A stretch of DNA of 64,000 nucleotides. Origin: Syncephalis fuscata. Lineage: Eukaryota; Zoopagomycota; Zoopagomycetes; Zoopagales; Piptocephalidaceae. Of this stretch, positions 34,057-46,505 are shown in pieces (the stretch's first letter is position 1; each line of letters starts with the position of its first letter). Position numbers and translations under genes: made by a program. The notes under the pieces are model-generated. The model worked only from the letters and a program-made list of their open reading frames with translations. It ran no database searches and was not told where the DNA came from. The stretch is from positions 310,001 through 374,000 of the forward strand of contig JAHLTZ010000007.1 of NCBI GenBank assembly GCA_025786725.1, given 5' to 3'.

Positions 34057-36185
34057 TTATAGCAAGTATTTGTTAGTAATAAAATACTTACATCTGGTTG
34101 ATTGTTGTTCGTATATAAGTTATAAAACACATTTAAAATAATTCTTCTGTTGTTTGGATATTGCTATTATCTGTTATGCAATACTATAAATAAATGTAAA
34201 AGTTGTTAAAAATTGTTAAAAGTTGTTAATCATGATGATCAGCTAATATAGAAACTATGCGTCCACCTGGAATACTGGCAATACTACGACTTGGGCGTAA
34301 GTAACAGTTGTCAGAAGCACATAGCCCTATACTAGCTTCCTATCAGGATGACAATACGGTTTATTAAACGATATGATATGCAGCAATAAACATCACTGGA
34401 CTACTGGTTCACCCAATTGTAGCTAGTGTGTAAAGCTAAGCGTATAAACACCGCTGCATACTACAATTAAAAACGAATATTGCCAAATGCTGCAGCATTA
34501 TTAAATGGTTACAACATAATAGCTAATCTTTACCACGCTGTAACCAACTGCAGAAATACCATTAACAATCCGCGCAGAAGTTCTAGCACAAGGTGGCTCT
34601 TTCATAACACTGCGGTAGCGACGCGGCATTTTATCCGATATTTGAGACTAGTATTATGTTGCACTTCATTTAATAACGCCCACAAGTAAACAGTAAACGA
34701 CATGTAATTGTCTACAAAGATGATTACATATCACATCTGGCCTAGTGTGTGATGATAGTGTTCAGCAAGTCGGAAACCGCTACACACCTCCAGCGCGCGT
34801 TTAAAACAAGTGGGCACTAGCGTATGGCCACCCATTACAGGTGCGCCGCATCGGCATGAGGTGAGTTACAACAGCGATATTTAACTTGCTAAATATCGCT
34901 GCCGAAACCCCAAAAGTTCCACATGCATCCGCACTACACTAGTATACATTCGCCTATTACAGGCAACCATACAATATTAATCTTAGTATAATGCAATAGT
35001 CTGCAATATCGCATTATACATACAATACTGCCCACAAGCAGTACACAGTATTCCATGGTCAACCAACAAGGGGACCACACACCACTGGATGTGACTACTA
35101 TTCCTGATGCATACCATTAACAAACAGCTTACAGTATATTAACAACTGGAAACAGGAGAAGGCGAGGTAATGAGCAAAAGTAATTATTGCACACCTTTAT
35201 GAGTTTGGTCTAAGACATGCCTACCAATTAGAATGCATAATATTGGTAAATAGTACGTGGTAGCTGCTCATTGGCGTATTGCAACTGACTGAAACCTTCT
35301 AATGTCAGATACCATCTTATCAGTATATTGGATTATAATCCCTTCCTTATTTCCATATTTGCTCACTTTTTGCCTTCCATTTGCCGGTCATTTCCGCGCA
35401 TAATCAGCATATCTACACTGGCTAGTTGAATCAATTGGCCAATGCAACTGAAACATAGCCAAATACAACCATTCTTAATCAGTTGTACCACTATAATAGC
35501 GGCTCTTTCCGATGCTATCAATATTTTCAGGGTCTAGCGGGTATTTTCACTTTCCCCAAGTATTCTTGCCATTTGGCACGCAATTAGATTAATCGATCCA
35601 CACAATTTATTACTGTATTAGTTAAATAAAAATGACTACTTTTCTTTAGAAATATGGTCTATAAATAATTCACCGATTGAGTTTCAATGCTACTAAATAG
35701 AAATAAAATACACGTTGTTCATATTACATTACAAAGTCCGTTAAAGTTATGAAGTAAAAGCAGGAATAAACACGTAACCATATCGACTGCAAAGGCCAAC
35801 ATGAAAACCAGTATGATGTGGCACATGCATGCTTAGCCAAGTGACTATGCAAATACCGATGTGTGCAATAGTTTGCTATACAGCTTAGGACTGAGCTATA
35901 GCATCAGTAAGCAGAACATACTACAGCGGATGTAGAATTAGTGTATATGTACAATAAAGTATTATTATTTTATTACTTTCAATACTGACTGATATTATAC
36001 TATTATAAGCGTATTTAAGTCGATTCAATTTATTGTTACAATTGTCTAAAAAACAGATGGCACTATTTAACGTGGGCCAAACATATATTTTGTTTTAAGC
36101 ATTGTCGCTATTGCACTTTCATCTTTTGTTTCTTTGCTTTTAACAATTACTCATTTCCATTGTTTTTACTTGATATCTTACAATC
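34057..36185. other. Intergenic; contains a perfect 12-bp hairpin
   Basis: A 180-bp patch at 34740-34920 is visibly less AT-rich and holds a perfect 12-bp stem (34872-34883 with 34890-34901, 6-nt loop). No coding gene is seen; short open frames are unsupported. Confidence 0.4.
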
Positions 36186-38671
36186 ATGAATCCTTCAAAC
36201 GAGCAACAAGCGGCGACTCCAGCTTCTGAGTCCACCTCCTCAAACTCACGCTCAGCCTCGCCTGTCGCGGCTCTTTCTACCGCCACATTGCCATCAGGCC
36301 TTTTAGGCAATGGCAAAGCATTCTACGCAAAGATTCCGGTTTGCTGGGATGCTTTGACGCAAGAAGAGCGCAATAGCGCTGTAGGCTGGCTTGAAGTATA
36401 TGGAGAAGAGCCTCAAGGTATGTTGGAATGATACTAAACGTATATGTATCTAAATAATAGCTGCTTAGAATTCATTTTGATGGCTAACCAAGAGTTCATT
36501 GTTGGTGCCGACCAACAGTGGTAAGTAACAATAAACTTATGTATAGTAGCAAACTAACAATATGCCAAATCTTCAATAGTGACTACCAGTTAAGTGTGGC
36601 TGATATGCCACAGGTCTGCTTTGCAGTATCGGCAGTAAGTATATCATACACTTTAATAACTAATCATTAACTATGAATCATCATAGGACCATACAACAGT
36701 CTCATGCACGGTAAGTAATAACTATTTAACATTTTTATTACTAACTAGTAAATTAGAACATGGGATTGCCGACTTTAATGAGTAAGTTTTAATAAGTAAT
36801 AGAAATCAAATTATTAACGTTTAATTTAGTGAATAATCATGAGGTAGTTCAAAATGAAGTAGATCAAGATAAAGATAAATGCTTCATTAAGATTCCAGGC
36901 TGCAAAAGTAAGTACCGATTGTTTAATATCATTGCTATTAACAACATTTATTGCAGCTACATTTACGGCTTATAATCTTAAACTGGCTATCAGCTCGCCA
37001 GAAGAATATAATTTAAATTATATTTTAGTAAGTTTACAAATGCAATTAGATAGTAAAATAACACACATATTGCTACCATAGAACGTTCATTCTTATTATG
37101 AAATTACGAGCGATGCTCTTGGGCAGTAAGTATTTAGACCAGTAAGACAACTAGGTAGCTAACTATTTATAACAGCGGCTCCTTTGGCACGGTGCATCTA
37201 GCATTGAATCGCAACACAGGCCAACGTGTTGCGGTTAAGGTCTCATTACACCGTAATAATGAAGACCGCATTGCAAATGAGCTTGCCGCCTTACGTAGCG
37301 TAAGAAACGACACTCATTTCGCAACGTTGCTAGATCAAATAGGCACTCCCAACAAAATGTACTTGATTCTTAAGTACATGGCCGGCGGCGATCTGGCTGG
37401 CTACGTCAGCCGCCATGGACCTCTTCCAGAGATGGAAGTAAAACATATCTTTAAGCAGCTATTCGAAGGTGCTCAGGTAAGTACTACTACAATTAATAAT
37501 TAAAATACTAATACTGCATTAGATTTTACACAATCTGAATATTGCTCATGGCGGTAAGTAAACATGCATTTATATTACAATTATTAATTATGGCTGTTAT
37601 TATCACATAATTAGACATCAAGGTAATTTATTTATTTAACATTATGCAGCATTGCTAACAATCAAATAGCCACGCAATATATTGTTAGCTGCAGACTGTG
37701 AGCGCCCTGAAGTCGTGTATACGGACTTTGGGGAAGCCCAGTTTATAGATTCTCATATGCCGTATGTTTATTGCGGCACCGTGCCATACATAGCACCCGA
37801 GGTGGTGTTGGCATCAATTATGCGACAAAATCTATTGTCAATTGCACTAGGCGACGAGGATAATGAGTTTCGCAACCAGCTAAACTCGTCAACTGTCAGT
37901 GGGTATGGCACCCCCATTGACATGTGGAGCCTAGGCGTAATGCTCTACGAGTTGGTAACAGGTAAGTGCAAACAAAACAAAATGTCATACTAACTATTTT
38001 ATGCTGCAATTAGGCCATTATCCTTATAATAATCGGCATGGCGTTTTTGGATACATGAAGAATGTATTGACAACGACGCTTAATGTGGAGCAGACAAATC
38101 AACTCAGCAATGAAGGTAAGTTGAATATTTATTTACTAACAATAGCTAACATTGCGCAGCTATTGATTTGATAACGCGGCTACTGACCATTGATAGTAGC
38201 ACGCGTTATACAGCAGAAGACGCGCTGGTTTGCCACTGGTTTGATGAGAAGGAGCAAGTGGATGCAGATGCACCACTTAATGTCGTTTCTTTAAATGAAG
38301 AAGAACCAGAAGCATCAACGGCATCACCACCACCACCAATGACACCAACAACAACACCACCACCAACGACACCACCACCACCAATAACACCAATAACAAC
38401 ACCAATAACAACACCAATAACAACACCATCACCAATAACAACACCAACACCAACACTACCAATAACAACGCCAACACCAATGCCATCACCACCGCCACCA
38501 ACAACAACACAAGCAGCATTTGGGCCAACAACAAAGAAGCAGCGGCTAGCGCCTAAGCTTTTACAGCGACGCCGCCTAAAGCGCCAATGCTACTCAAAAT
38601 ACAAATCACAAGGTGCTGCCAAACGGTCAATTCCCTTCCGAAAATGCCGCCTCAATAAAGGTGCATATTAG
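36186..38671 (+). CDS. FHA-domain Ser/Thr kinase, Chk2/Rad53/Cds1-like
   Basis: Fourteen exons join in frame to 608 residues: 36186-36417, 36469-36520, 36580-36634, 36687-36710, 36757-36781, 36830-36907, 36957-37027, 37082-37125, 37176-37476, 37523-37553, 37615-37622, 37670-37961, 38014-38115, 38160-38671. An FHA-like N-terminal part is spread over small exons. The kinase domain follows: LGHGSFGTV glycine loop, VAVKV lysine, IAHGDIKPRNILL catalytic loop (HRD is HGD, but the catalytic Asp remains), TDFGEAQF, YIAPEV, DMWSLGVMLYEL. The tail is a Pro/Thr repeat and a basic, NLS-like end. FHA-kinases act in DNA-damage and replication checkpoints; which paralogue this is remains open. Exon 11 is only 8 nt and encodes the catalytic D-I-K. 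Confidence 0.85.
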
Positions 38672-38789
38672 TTAAAGGTAAGAACTCATTAGCAATCAAT
38701 CAAATCATAATGCTAACTATCTAATATACTTAGTTGCTTTACATCATCTATTCATTGCTTATATGTACCAATAAATATTGTGAATATTC

Positions 38790-39610
38790 TTTTATTTAGT
38801 ATATAAATCATCGTTTCATTTTCTACAATGTAATAAAACTAACATGTTTTATTTTAATGACTTTTATTCTTTTAATACATTCGCCATTATACTGAAGCTA
38901 CGTTCTATAATAATGAGTGTTTTTTGGGTGTAAATGATTTTATTCTTTTAATACATTCGCCATTATACTGAATATATGTTCTATGATAATGAGTAGTTTT
39001 GGTGTCAAATGACTTTTATTCTTGATGCATTTATTCATTTACTATTAATCTGTTCTATGATGTACTGACATGTTGGGTAGATTGACTTTTATTATTTACA
39101 CTATTTATTAATAAGTCAAACTCGGCTGTTTATAAATATTGACTCAGGCTCACATCTCACAATCTACGTCATCACATTTTCTTTCTCTTTCTTTACACTT
39201 GATAGCATATATTCACTACATATACTTGTGCACTCCATATATGCTATTTAGATAGTATCAGTAGTTGGCTGGCTACTAGTCAAGTAAATAGTGTAGAGGG
39301 TGTTTGTACTTGCATTGCTCTTTTGTAATCTGACCTTTTTTATAAATCACTTTCTTCACTTCAATCATTGGTGTTAACAACTTTTATTGACACGGTAGGT
39401 GCATTCCTGACTTGTTTTATGTTATCTCGAGCATATACTGTAAAATCTTGTTGTATGTTTTGTTTTATTATGGATCGCCATTGCAGATCATCTGGCAACA
39501 ACTTAGCAATCTCAACAGTGGCAGTGCAATATGCTACTGCCAGGGCTGTAGAAAGCTGCTGTTAGTACGATCTGCGGTAGCAATCTATAACAAACTAAAG
39601 GATACAATAA
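38790..39610 (+). repeat. Dispersed repeat, second diverged copy
   Basis: Partner of 32580-33190. Contains a tandem duplication of a block of about 70 bp around ATACATTCGCCATTATACTGAA. Open frames at 39368-39735 fall inside the repeat and are not considered genes. Confidence 0.55.
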
Positions 39611-39825
39611 ATTTTGTAGCATATAACTACCACATTGATTCTACATCAATCCTGTGCATATATAGCAATGGCAATATTGAAAGTACTGCTAGTATGGTTG
39701 TTGAACAAGTCTTCAACGCCGATACAGCAATGTAATCCGCTACTATTGCTACTACTGTGTGTGCACAATTACCAGCATAATGACCGCACTGGATATGTAC
39801 TGTTACTTCTTTACTAATAGAATGT

Positions 39826-40478
39826 TATATATGTGTACTGGATATATGCATACTGGATAATGGATCTACAGTGATGAGTATTTATAATTGATGTCACTCA
39901 CCGCTCATCATCATGTTCAATAAATTGGTTATTATTAGATATCAGCCATTTGACCACCAGAAAACAACAAATGTGATAATGTAATGATTAAATAAAACTC
40001 ACCACTTGTCCCCATGTTCAAGAGAACGAAAATGTAGTTCAGCTACGCGAATGTTATTAAATAAATTCATTTGACCCCAAATCACACTAAATGGGTAATA
40101 AATTGTTTAATAGTGAAGAAATAAACCAACATATAATAATAGCATAATACGAATCAATGGTTAAACAAAAATATGCCATTTAAAAAGGACTGTAGATAGA
40201 CTAGTCATTGTTAAATAAAAGACTCAACCTTTAGATGGCAGTAGTACTTTGCATTATCGCTGATGGTCAATCACAATGATTTTATAACAAAAGCTTTTAG
40301 TAAAGCTGAGAGATTAGTAAAAAGATAATGAATTATTTGTAAATAATAACAGAAAGAAATAACTAGTGGTTATATTGTTGCTTGGCCATGTGGCAATATA
40401 ATCGTTATTTAGATTGATAAATGGTTAATAGTCGTATTATGACAATAATTGCCTTATTAATAGGCACCTTTGGTGATG
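39826..40478 (-). repeat. Third, partial copy of the 1.48-kb repeat
   Basis: 653 bp matching about 8536-9190 in the same orientation with no difference in the stretches compared. It begins abruptly within TATATATGTGTACTGG. Beyond 40478 it continues into sequence matching the outer arm of the 28.7-kb palindrome, indicating a mosaic element. Confidence 0.85.
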
Positions 40479-40549
40479 TGCATTAGTAGACACGTCATTG
40501 TGGTATATAATAATGTGTAAAAGATGTAAAACTGTCCATAATCGTGACA

Positions 40550-40716
40550 AAAGTTCTATTGTTGATATAAAGTACGCAATACAGTCAAAATGATACACCG
40601 ACATTACTTCATTCAATACTTGTTTGTATAAAGGCGACTAATAATATCAATGAAAAGTATATATGATAATTATAGGTAGGATAGGCACTGAGTGCAATAC
40701 AATAAGTGGCACATTC
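40550..40716 (+). repeat. 167-bp direct repeat, copy 2
   Basis: Partner of 32319-32485, here located in the 3' flank of the Ras-family gene. Confidence 0.85.
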
Positions 40717-40944
40717 AATAATGATATTAATAAATGAGAAAAGCACGAAACGACTGTCACAAATGAATGTGTACTAATCATTATTCTATTTACTAACCAG
40801 AGCCAGCTGGCAGACAAATAGAATAAAGACAAAGGCAGACAGGTAGGCAGACGAATATATAAATGAATAGATAGAAGGGTGGATGGGTAGAAAGATAGAT
40901 AGCTTGGTAGTATAGACTGTAGCCAAGAGACAGGTGTGGTATCA

Positions 40945-41870
40945 TTACAGGATAGTGCACTTCTTTCGACGAGATTTACCATGAGTACCATTTTGTTTAC
41001 CGGTACCTAGTATGCCGCCTGCACGTCGTACTTCGCGTACCAATGCATAGAATGCCTCATCTACATTGTCGGCAGTCTTTGCACTCGTTTCAAGGAATGG
41101 ACAACGCCATTCGGCTGCCAATTTCCTGCCTTCATCGGTTGACACTTCGCGCTCATGGCTGATGTCCGTCTTATTACCAATTAGAACAATAGGTACGTCA
41201 CGATCATCAGCCGCGCCTTTTACATGGAGAATCTGTTCGCGCCGTTCAGCCAACTCTTCAAATGATCCTTTTGAAGTAACCGCGTAGACAAGAAGAAAGC
41301 CTTCACCACGCTTCATGTACATATCGTACAATGCGGTGAATTGTTCGGTACCGGCCGTGTCGATAATTTCAAGCAAACAAGGCAGTTCATCGACCTGAAG
41401 TGCACGTCGGAAGCAGTCTTCTATAGTTGGATCGTAAAATTCAATGAAAAGTCCTTGGACAAATTGAATCGTCTATAATAAAACAAAAGAAGTGTAAAAA
41501 GATGATAAATGATTAGTATTGATATTTCTATTAATAATAGTATATTCATCATTAATACTATTTCATTTCTATTGGAAAATGGTCATTACTATATTAAATA
41601 CAGGATTAAATACAAAAATTCAATACAATCTATACAATGCCATGTAAACAAGTAAAAAAAAACACCCACAGCAAAACCACATGGCACCCACATGGCTATA
41701 CATAAATAACTGAATGATTACAGCTATAGATAATTACTACAATTATCTATGACTATGCTTATTATACCAACAGTAACGCCATCTAATTGCACAATCTGAC
41801 ATTCTCTACTTACTAGGGCAGATTTTCCAACACCACCTGAACCAAATACTACTAGCTGAATAGTTTCCAT
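40945..41870 (-). CDS. Ras-superfamily GTPase, Rsr1/Rap type
   Basis: Two exons (41870-41814, 41472-40945) give 194 residues; the 341-nt intron is long for this window. Motifs: P-loop GSGGVGKS, effector region YDPTIED, switch II DTAGTEQF, GNKTD and ETSAK guanine-binding motifs. The Thr rather than Gln after DTAG is typical of Rap/Rsr1 and lowers intrinsic GTPase activity in that subfamily. The C-terminus is basic and ends in the CAAX box CTIL, whose final Leu favours geranylgeranylation. In fungi Rsr1/Bud1 directs polarity and bud or branch site choice at the plasma membrane. Confidence 0.92.
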
Positions 41871-42686
41871 AGCGCTATAGACAGTAATAGGTTAGTTAAT
41901 CAATCAATGGTGAGTCAAATAGTAAGACGCCGAATAGATGGCACCACTTCTTCACTTACTACTATGAATCAAAGCAGATGAATAGCCCGGTCCAATATAG
42001 ATAGCGTGGCAACGACGAATTAAGCTATCGATGTAAGATGACAAATAAGTATGCTAATTCGCTACTTTGCAATAAATGGCTTAGTAGAATTCAAAGTAAG
42101 CGAGCGGAGAACAGGTCACAAAGTGGAAGAAGAAGAAGTGAGGCAAGGCGAGAATAAAAGCATGCGTGCGTGGGTGTGCTTGTGATAGTCTCAGCACTGC
42201 ACGCATAACATCTTTTATTTTCAAAGACTTTCCTGTTATTACTACAAATGGATCGGGTAATTATTACCATCGTTGCTATCTAGTAACTGTAAATCCTTTT
42301 TACGCAGCAATGCGATGTTAATAGACGCAGAGAAAAGTGGTTTTATTTGCACAATAAATTCAAGTAATCAGAGACATTGATAAAAATAAACATAGGTGTT
42401 ATATTAATTCTGTGTTGTTGTTTGTTGTTGTTATGTTGTTGCATGTCCACAAATATAGCCTGTAATTGTTTATAAAGCCAGACGAAAGTAGCAGTAAGGC
42501 GAGACCGGCACGCCTTGCAATTGAATAAACTGATATCCTCAAGGCAAGTCGCTGTTTTTGTAGTTGATTAAGATAGAAAAGTTAGAAGGAAGGACAAAAA
42601 ACAGCTGTAGACAGATCAACAGATAAGACGTAAAATAAGTCTTTAAGCGCAAAAGTTAACAAAGTAAATGCAGTAATATACATGCA

Positions 42687-44726
42687 TTAACAATGATGTG
42701 TTGTCGAAGTTCCATTTGTACGAGCCGTCGTGGATCCTGCATTATGATGTTCCAAGTTAATAATACCAGTAACGACTGTACGATGGCTGTGGTGCATATC
42801 TATGTTGCTAGCATCTGCGCCATCGCTACTATCGCCTAAATCCGGATTGCCCAGCCCAGCTATCATTCTTGTATCGTTAGTACCGTTCTCGGCTGCTGCT
42901 GCCGCCGCCCCTGCCGCCGCCGCTTCTGCTAATAATATGCTAGGCTGTCTTGTTTGCACCGTTTTACCGAGTAATGCCGTGAGATCAATGCCGGCCGTAT
43001 TATTGGTATCCATATCCATACCTATTTCATTATTGGCACCGGGACTTGAAGTGCCATGCAGTAGTGCACTTTGGCCACCGCCTGGCATTTGTACAGGCAA
43101 GGCTGTGGTCGTTGCTATGGAGGCCGGCATGCCCACAGAAGTAGGTAGAGCATGTGCAGTACTATGCTCATCATTTTCGGCCGCTTCTATATCCGCGTCA
43201 GCATCATCGGCACTGCTTAGACCGCCTGTATCCATAGGAATGTCCGATTCATCGTCCATCGCGGTATGGTGTGGGAAGTGAAGGCCATGTGCTGTCAATG
43301 GCCCTGTATCGTCTGATCTAGCTGGAATAAGTCGCGGCATTTGTGGAGTAGCTGGCGTAATTGGATCGTTGTTTAGCATAGGATCGACTGGTGTTAATGG
43401 CGCAGGAGTTACACGCGAAGAGCGTGAAGTAGATGTACCATCTGGAGGTAGATTTAAGCCTAATGCTAATCCAATTGCCGTCATTTCCTCTACTTCCGCC
43501 GTTTCATCTTCATCTTCATCAGCTGGCTCTGCCGCTAAATCAACATATGAACGACACATTGGACAGCTAAATCCATCAACCGGTTCAAATACAGTGCGGC
43601 CACCACGATTTCGTCTTGTTCCTAGTAGCGTGCGGACACATGCATAATGGAAAGCATGGGCGCATGACGTTAAAAAGAGTGGAGTTCGTCGGAGTGGCAG
43701 TAAACAGATACAACAATCGGTTGTTACTGGACCAATAGATAATGTGGAGTAAATTCTTGTGGTGCTTTTGTGTCGCCGCCATTTCTACCATCTTTTGGTG
43801 CATTTAGAAGATTAGGCGATAATGGAGCCGACGAGCTTTGTGATCTTAATTGGCGTGATATTGCTTGTGCTTCAACCAATGCCGTAAATGTGGCCATTCG
43901 AAGTGCCGTGCTGGCAACTGAGCGACGATTAAGCTCCACACGCATTCGAACACATCGGTAAATTTCTTCTTCTCCGCCACGGTACTCCACTCCTAATTGC
44001 AAACAATCGCCGTCACGTAGACGATGAGCATCGCTGCGTATGTTTTGTGCAGATAGTCTGCTATGGTTGAGAAAAGTGCCCGATGAACTAGAAGTGTCAC
44101 GGATATAAAACTAAATGATAAAATAAATAGAAAATAAAGTTAGTTTTATATTATATATTAAATAAATAAAATTAACAAATTAACAAATAAATAATAAATA
44201 AGTTCAAGTTACAATAAACAATAATACTATTAATTAAATAGTAATTATTATTATTACTGACTCGACTGAAACATTAATATTGGCCGTTATGAATACTTGC
44301 CTTGCCATCTTCTACCCAAATTTCTGCATGTGAACGACTAACAACTTTGCTTTTGAACAAGACATCTTCTGGGGGTGCTGTGCAATTTGTGCCGGCAGCA
44401 CTAGGGCCAGCCGGAGAGGCCTGTACGCCAGGAGAAGGCAAACCTTCGTTTTCTGGTGAAGGTTGGTTGCGTTGGTGTCTATTGGTGCGCTCGGTGTAGC
44501 GACCAACTTTAACAACAACTCCCGGGGAGATAAAGCGTTCTATGACTGGAAACCGCAGCGAGGGAGAAAGAGAAGAGCCGGAAGAGCTGGACGGTGCATT
44601 GGTGAGATAAGGTGCCAGCCGTAAATGTGGAATAGAATTGGGCAGCGGAGAAGTGGCCGTTGCCGGGCCACCTGTATTCGGCGGCGTGCTGGTTGCAAAG
44701 GAATTGGTAGTATTTAATGCAGACAT
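42687..44726 (-). CDS. FHA-RING E3 ubiquitin ligase (Dma/CHFR-like)
   Basis: Three exons (44726-44301, 44110-43789, 43726-42687) give 595 residues. The FHA domain is about residues 60-200 with VKVGRYTERTN, VVSRSHAEIW and RDTSSSSGTFLN phosphothreonine-binding elements. A RING finger follows from about residue 252 (CCICLLPL, CAHAFHYAC, CPMCRSY). The C-terminus is long, acidic and Ala/Thr-rich. Fungal Dma proteins are mitotic-checkpoint and septin-linked ligases. Intron 1 uses a GC donor (AAG|GCAAGT), the only placement that keeps the FHA frame. Intron 2 is 62 nt (GTAGAA...CCAG) and restores the RING frame. Confidence 0.88.
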
Positions 44727-46112
44727 GGTCCTTCGACCGATAGATGCTCAAGATGAGTCTAGATGAAACTACTTCGATACAGGTACAAACCGCAATGGCT
44801 GATCACGACGTCAATGTATATATGGATTACAGCCAAAGGGTGTTGGCAGCGTCGAGAGACTGATGACGTTAGAAGCACAGCGGATGATGCGGACTGAAGG
44901 CCGTACAAAAAGTGCGTGGTAGCGCAGTAGTGTCGTCGATGTGTAAGCAAGCAAAGATGGTAGCAAGAGCAGCCACTTAGAAGTGCGCAGGTAGCAGCGA
45001 ACAAACAGAAAGAAAAATGAGGACGACAAGCGCAGATGGAAAACCAAGTGATACTGGGAACGAAGAAGGTCAGGGGACAAATAACGCAAGGCAATCCAAG
45101 GTCACAAGCTCAACGCGTCAACATATGAGCAATGCTACACTTCAATAAAAGTAAACAGGTCGATAGGGAAAGATCAGTTGTGAAAAGAATAAAAGGGGAG
45201 CTGAACATAAAATTGGCTTTAAGAAGGAGAATGTGTTGTTTAAAAGCTATGTGAGAATGCTAAGCCTTTCACTGGATCTATCGAACAGCAATAGGCCGAC
45301 CACCACCATTCCAGACAATATCAACGACCATGGACCAAACGACAATTCAAACTGTGTAGCCAGTAAACGTGGAACAACCATAGTTTCAGCAACAATAGCG
45401 GTATTCATGGTGTATTTTGCTTTTTTGGTTATCATTAACTGTGGCATTGTTTCGTTTGTTTGGTTTTGAGCGTCCTTTAGTGTATAGAAAGGCGGTTGAG
45501 GTACGGCCAGTGGTTTAATAGTTCAAAATGTTATTGATATAGAAGTATTGCAAGATATGCTAGTAAGTCAAGTGATATTATTTGATATATAAGTGTAGTT
45601 AAGTATTTTGTTTTCTTTAAAATTGGTAATGTTAATCATGCTAATGATGTTAAGTGACCATTATGCTGATGATTTATTAGTGATTTTACATCATTTTTGT
45701 TTGCTATATAAATCACTTTAATTTCACAGTTTTCAATTTGCTAGTACTTTATAACTGTAGAATGAATGATTACAAAGATGTGTATCATATTATATTTATG
45801 AATAGAATGATTGAAAAATATGGAACAAATAATATAAAGTGTATAAAATAAATATTGAGTCATTAAAGCCATAACAAAAATGATAATGATGATGATGATG
45901 ATAATGGCTATTGTTGCCACTTAATATTAATCATACATAGATAATTCTAATTCACATCTTAGCTGATTTTCATGACTTGGCGCACACAATTTAGGAATAT
46001 ACGATCGAGTAAATCGAATAATGGTCGAGTGGTTATTCCCGTGCCATGACGTCGTGAATAGTAATGTGCGAGTATTAAAGACCATTCGAATGATCAAGGT
46101 TAACAAGGCAGC
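44727..46112. other. Upstream region of the FHA-RING gene
   Basis: Short open frames on both strands (for example 44759-45094, 45233-45469) have no domains. A GAT microsatellite lies at about 45885-45902. Most likely promoter or 5' leader. Confidence 0.4.
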
Positions 46113-46505
46113 TTGCCTATCACATCGGTGATTGGATCATGTGTGATGGCTTTCAAGGAGCCAAGGTTTAATTCACCTATGCCCAATCAAGCATTTGACT
46201 GGCCAATTTATGAATATCTGAATACAAATAGCTATATTGAACTAAATAAGATTTTTGAAAAAAAAGACGACAAGGGTCGTCTAAAGAGCTTTATAGCCAT
46301 TTATTTGGCAAAAATGGCATGTGCATTTTGGTATGCCATTGATGCATTATGCTATGCAAAAAGACCTCGTTTTGTTTCATGTCAGGCTTGGTGTGCCGCT
46401 ATTCTATGGCTATACTCATGGCTGTTGCTGGTTGACCTCTGTCGTGCCTGCTACTTCTTCGTAGATAATAGCGCTCATTTTACAATACACACGGACGTCA
46501 TCTGA
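46113..46505 (+). CDS. Hypothetical 130-residue protein
   Basis: An ATG-to-stop frame of 130 residues with a hydrophilic N-terminal half and one strongly hydrophobic, Trp/Cys-rich segment (about residues 90-115) that could span a membrane. No family recognised, no introns and no neighbours that explain it. It could be a chance frame. Confidence 0.25.
   Translation: MPITSVIGSCVMAFKEPRFNSPMPNQAFDWPIYEYLNTNSYIELNKIFEKKDDKGRLKSFIAIYLAKMACAFWYAIDALCYAKRPRFVSCQAWCAAILWLYSWLLLVDLCRACYFFVDNSAHFTIHTDVI

Noticed and set aside
38277-38534. 85-codon Leu/Val-rich minus-strand frame
   Set aside because: Antisense shadow of the Pro/Thr repeat in the checkpoint kinase.
42802-43281. 159-codon plus-strand frame
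   Set aside because: Antisense shadow of the low-complexity tail of the FHA-RING gene.
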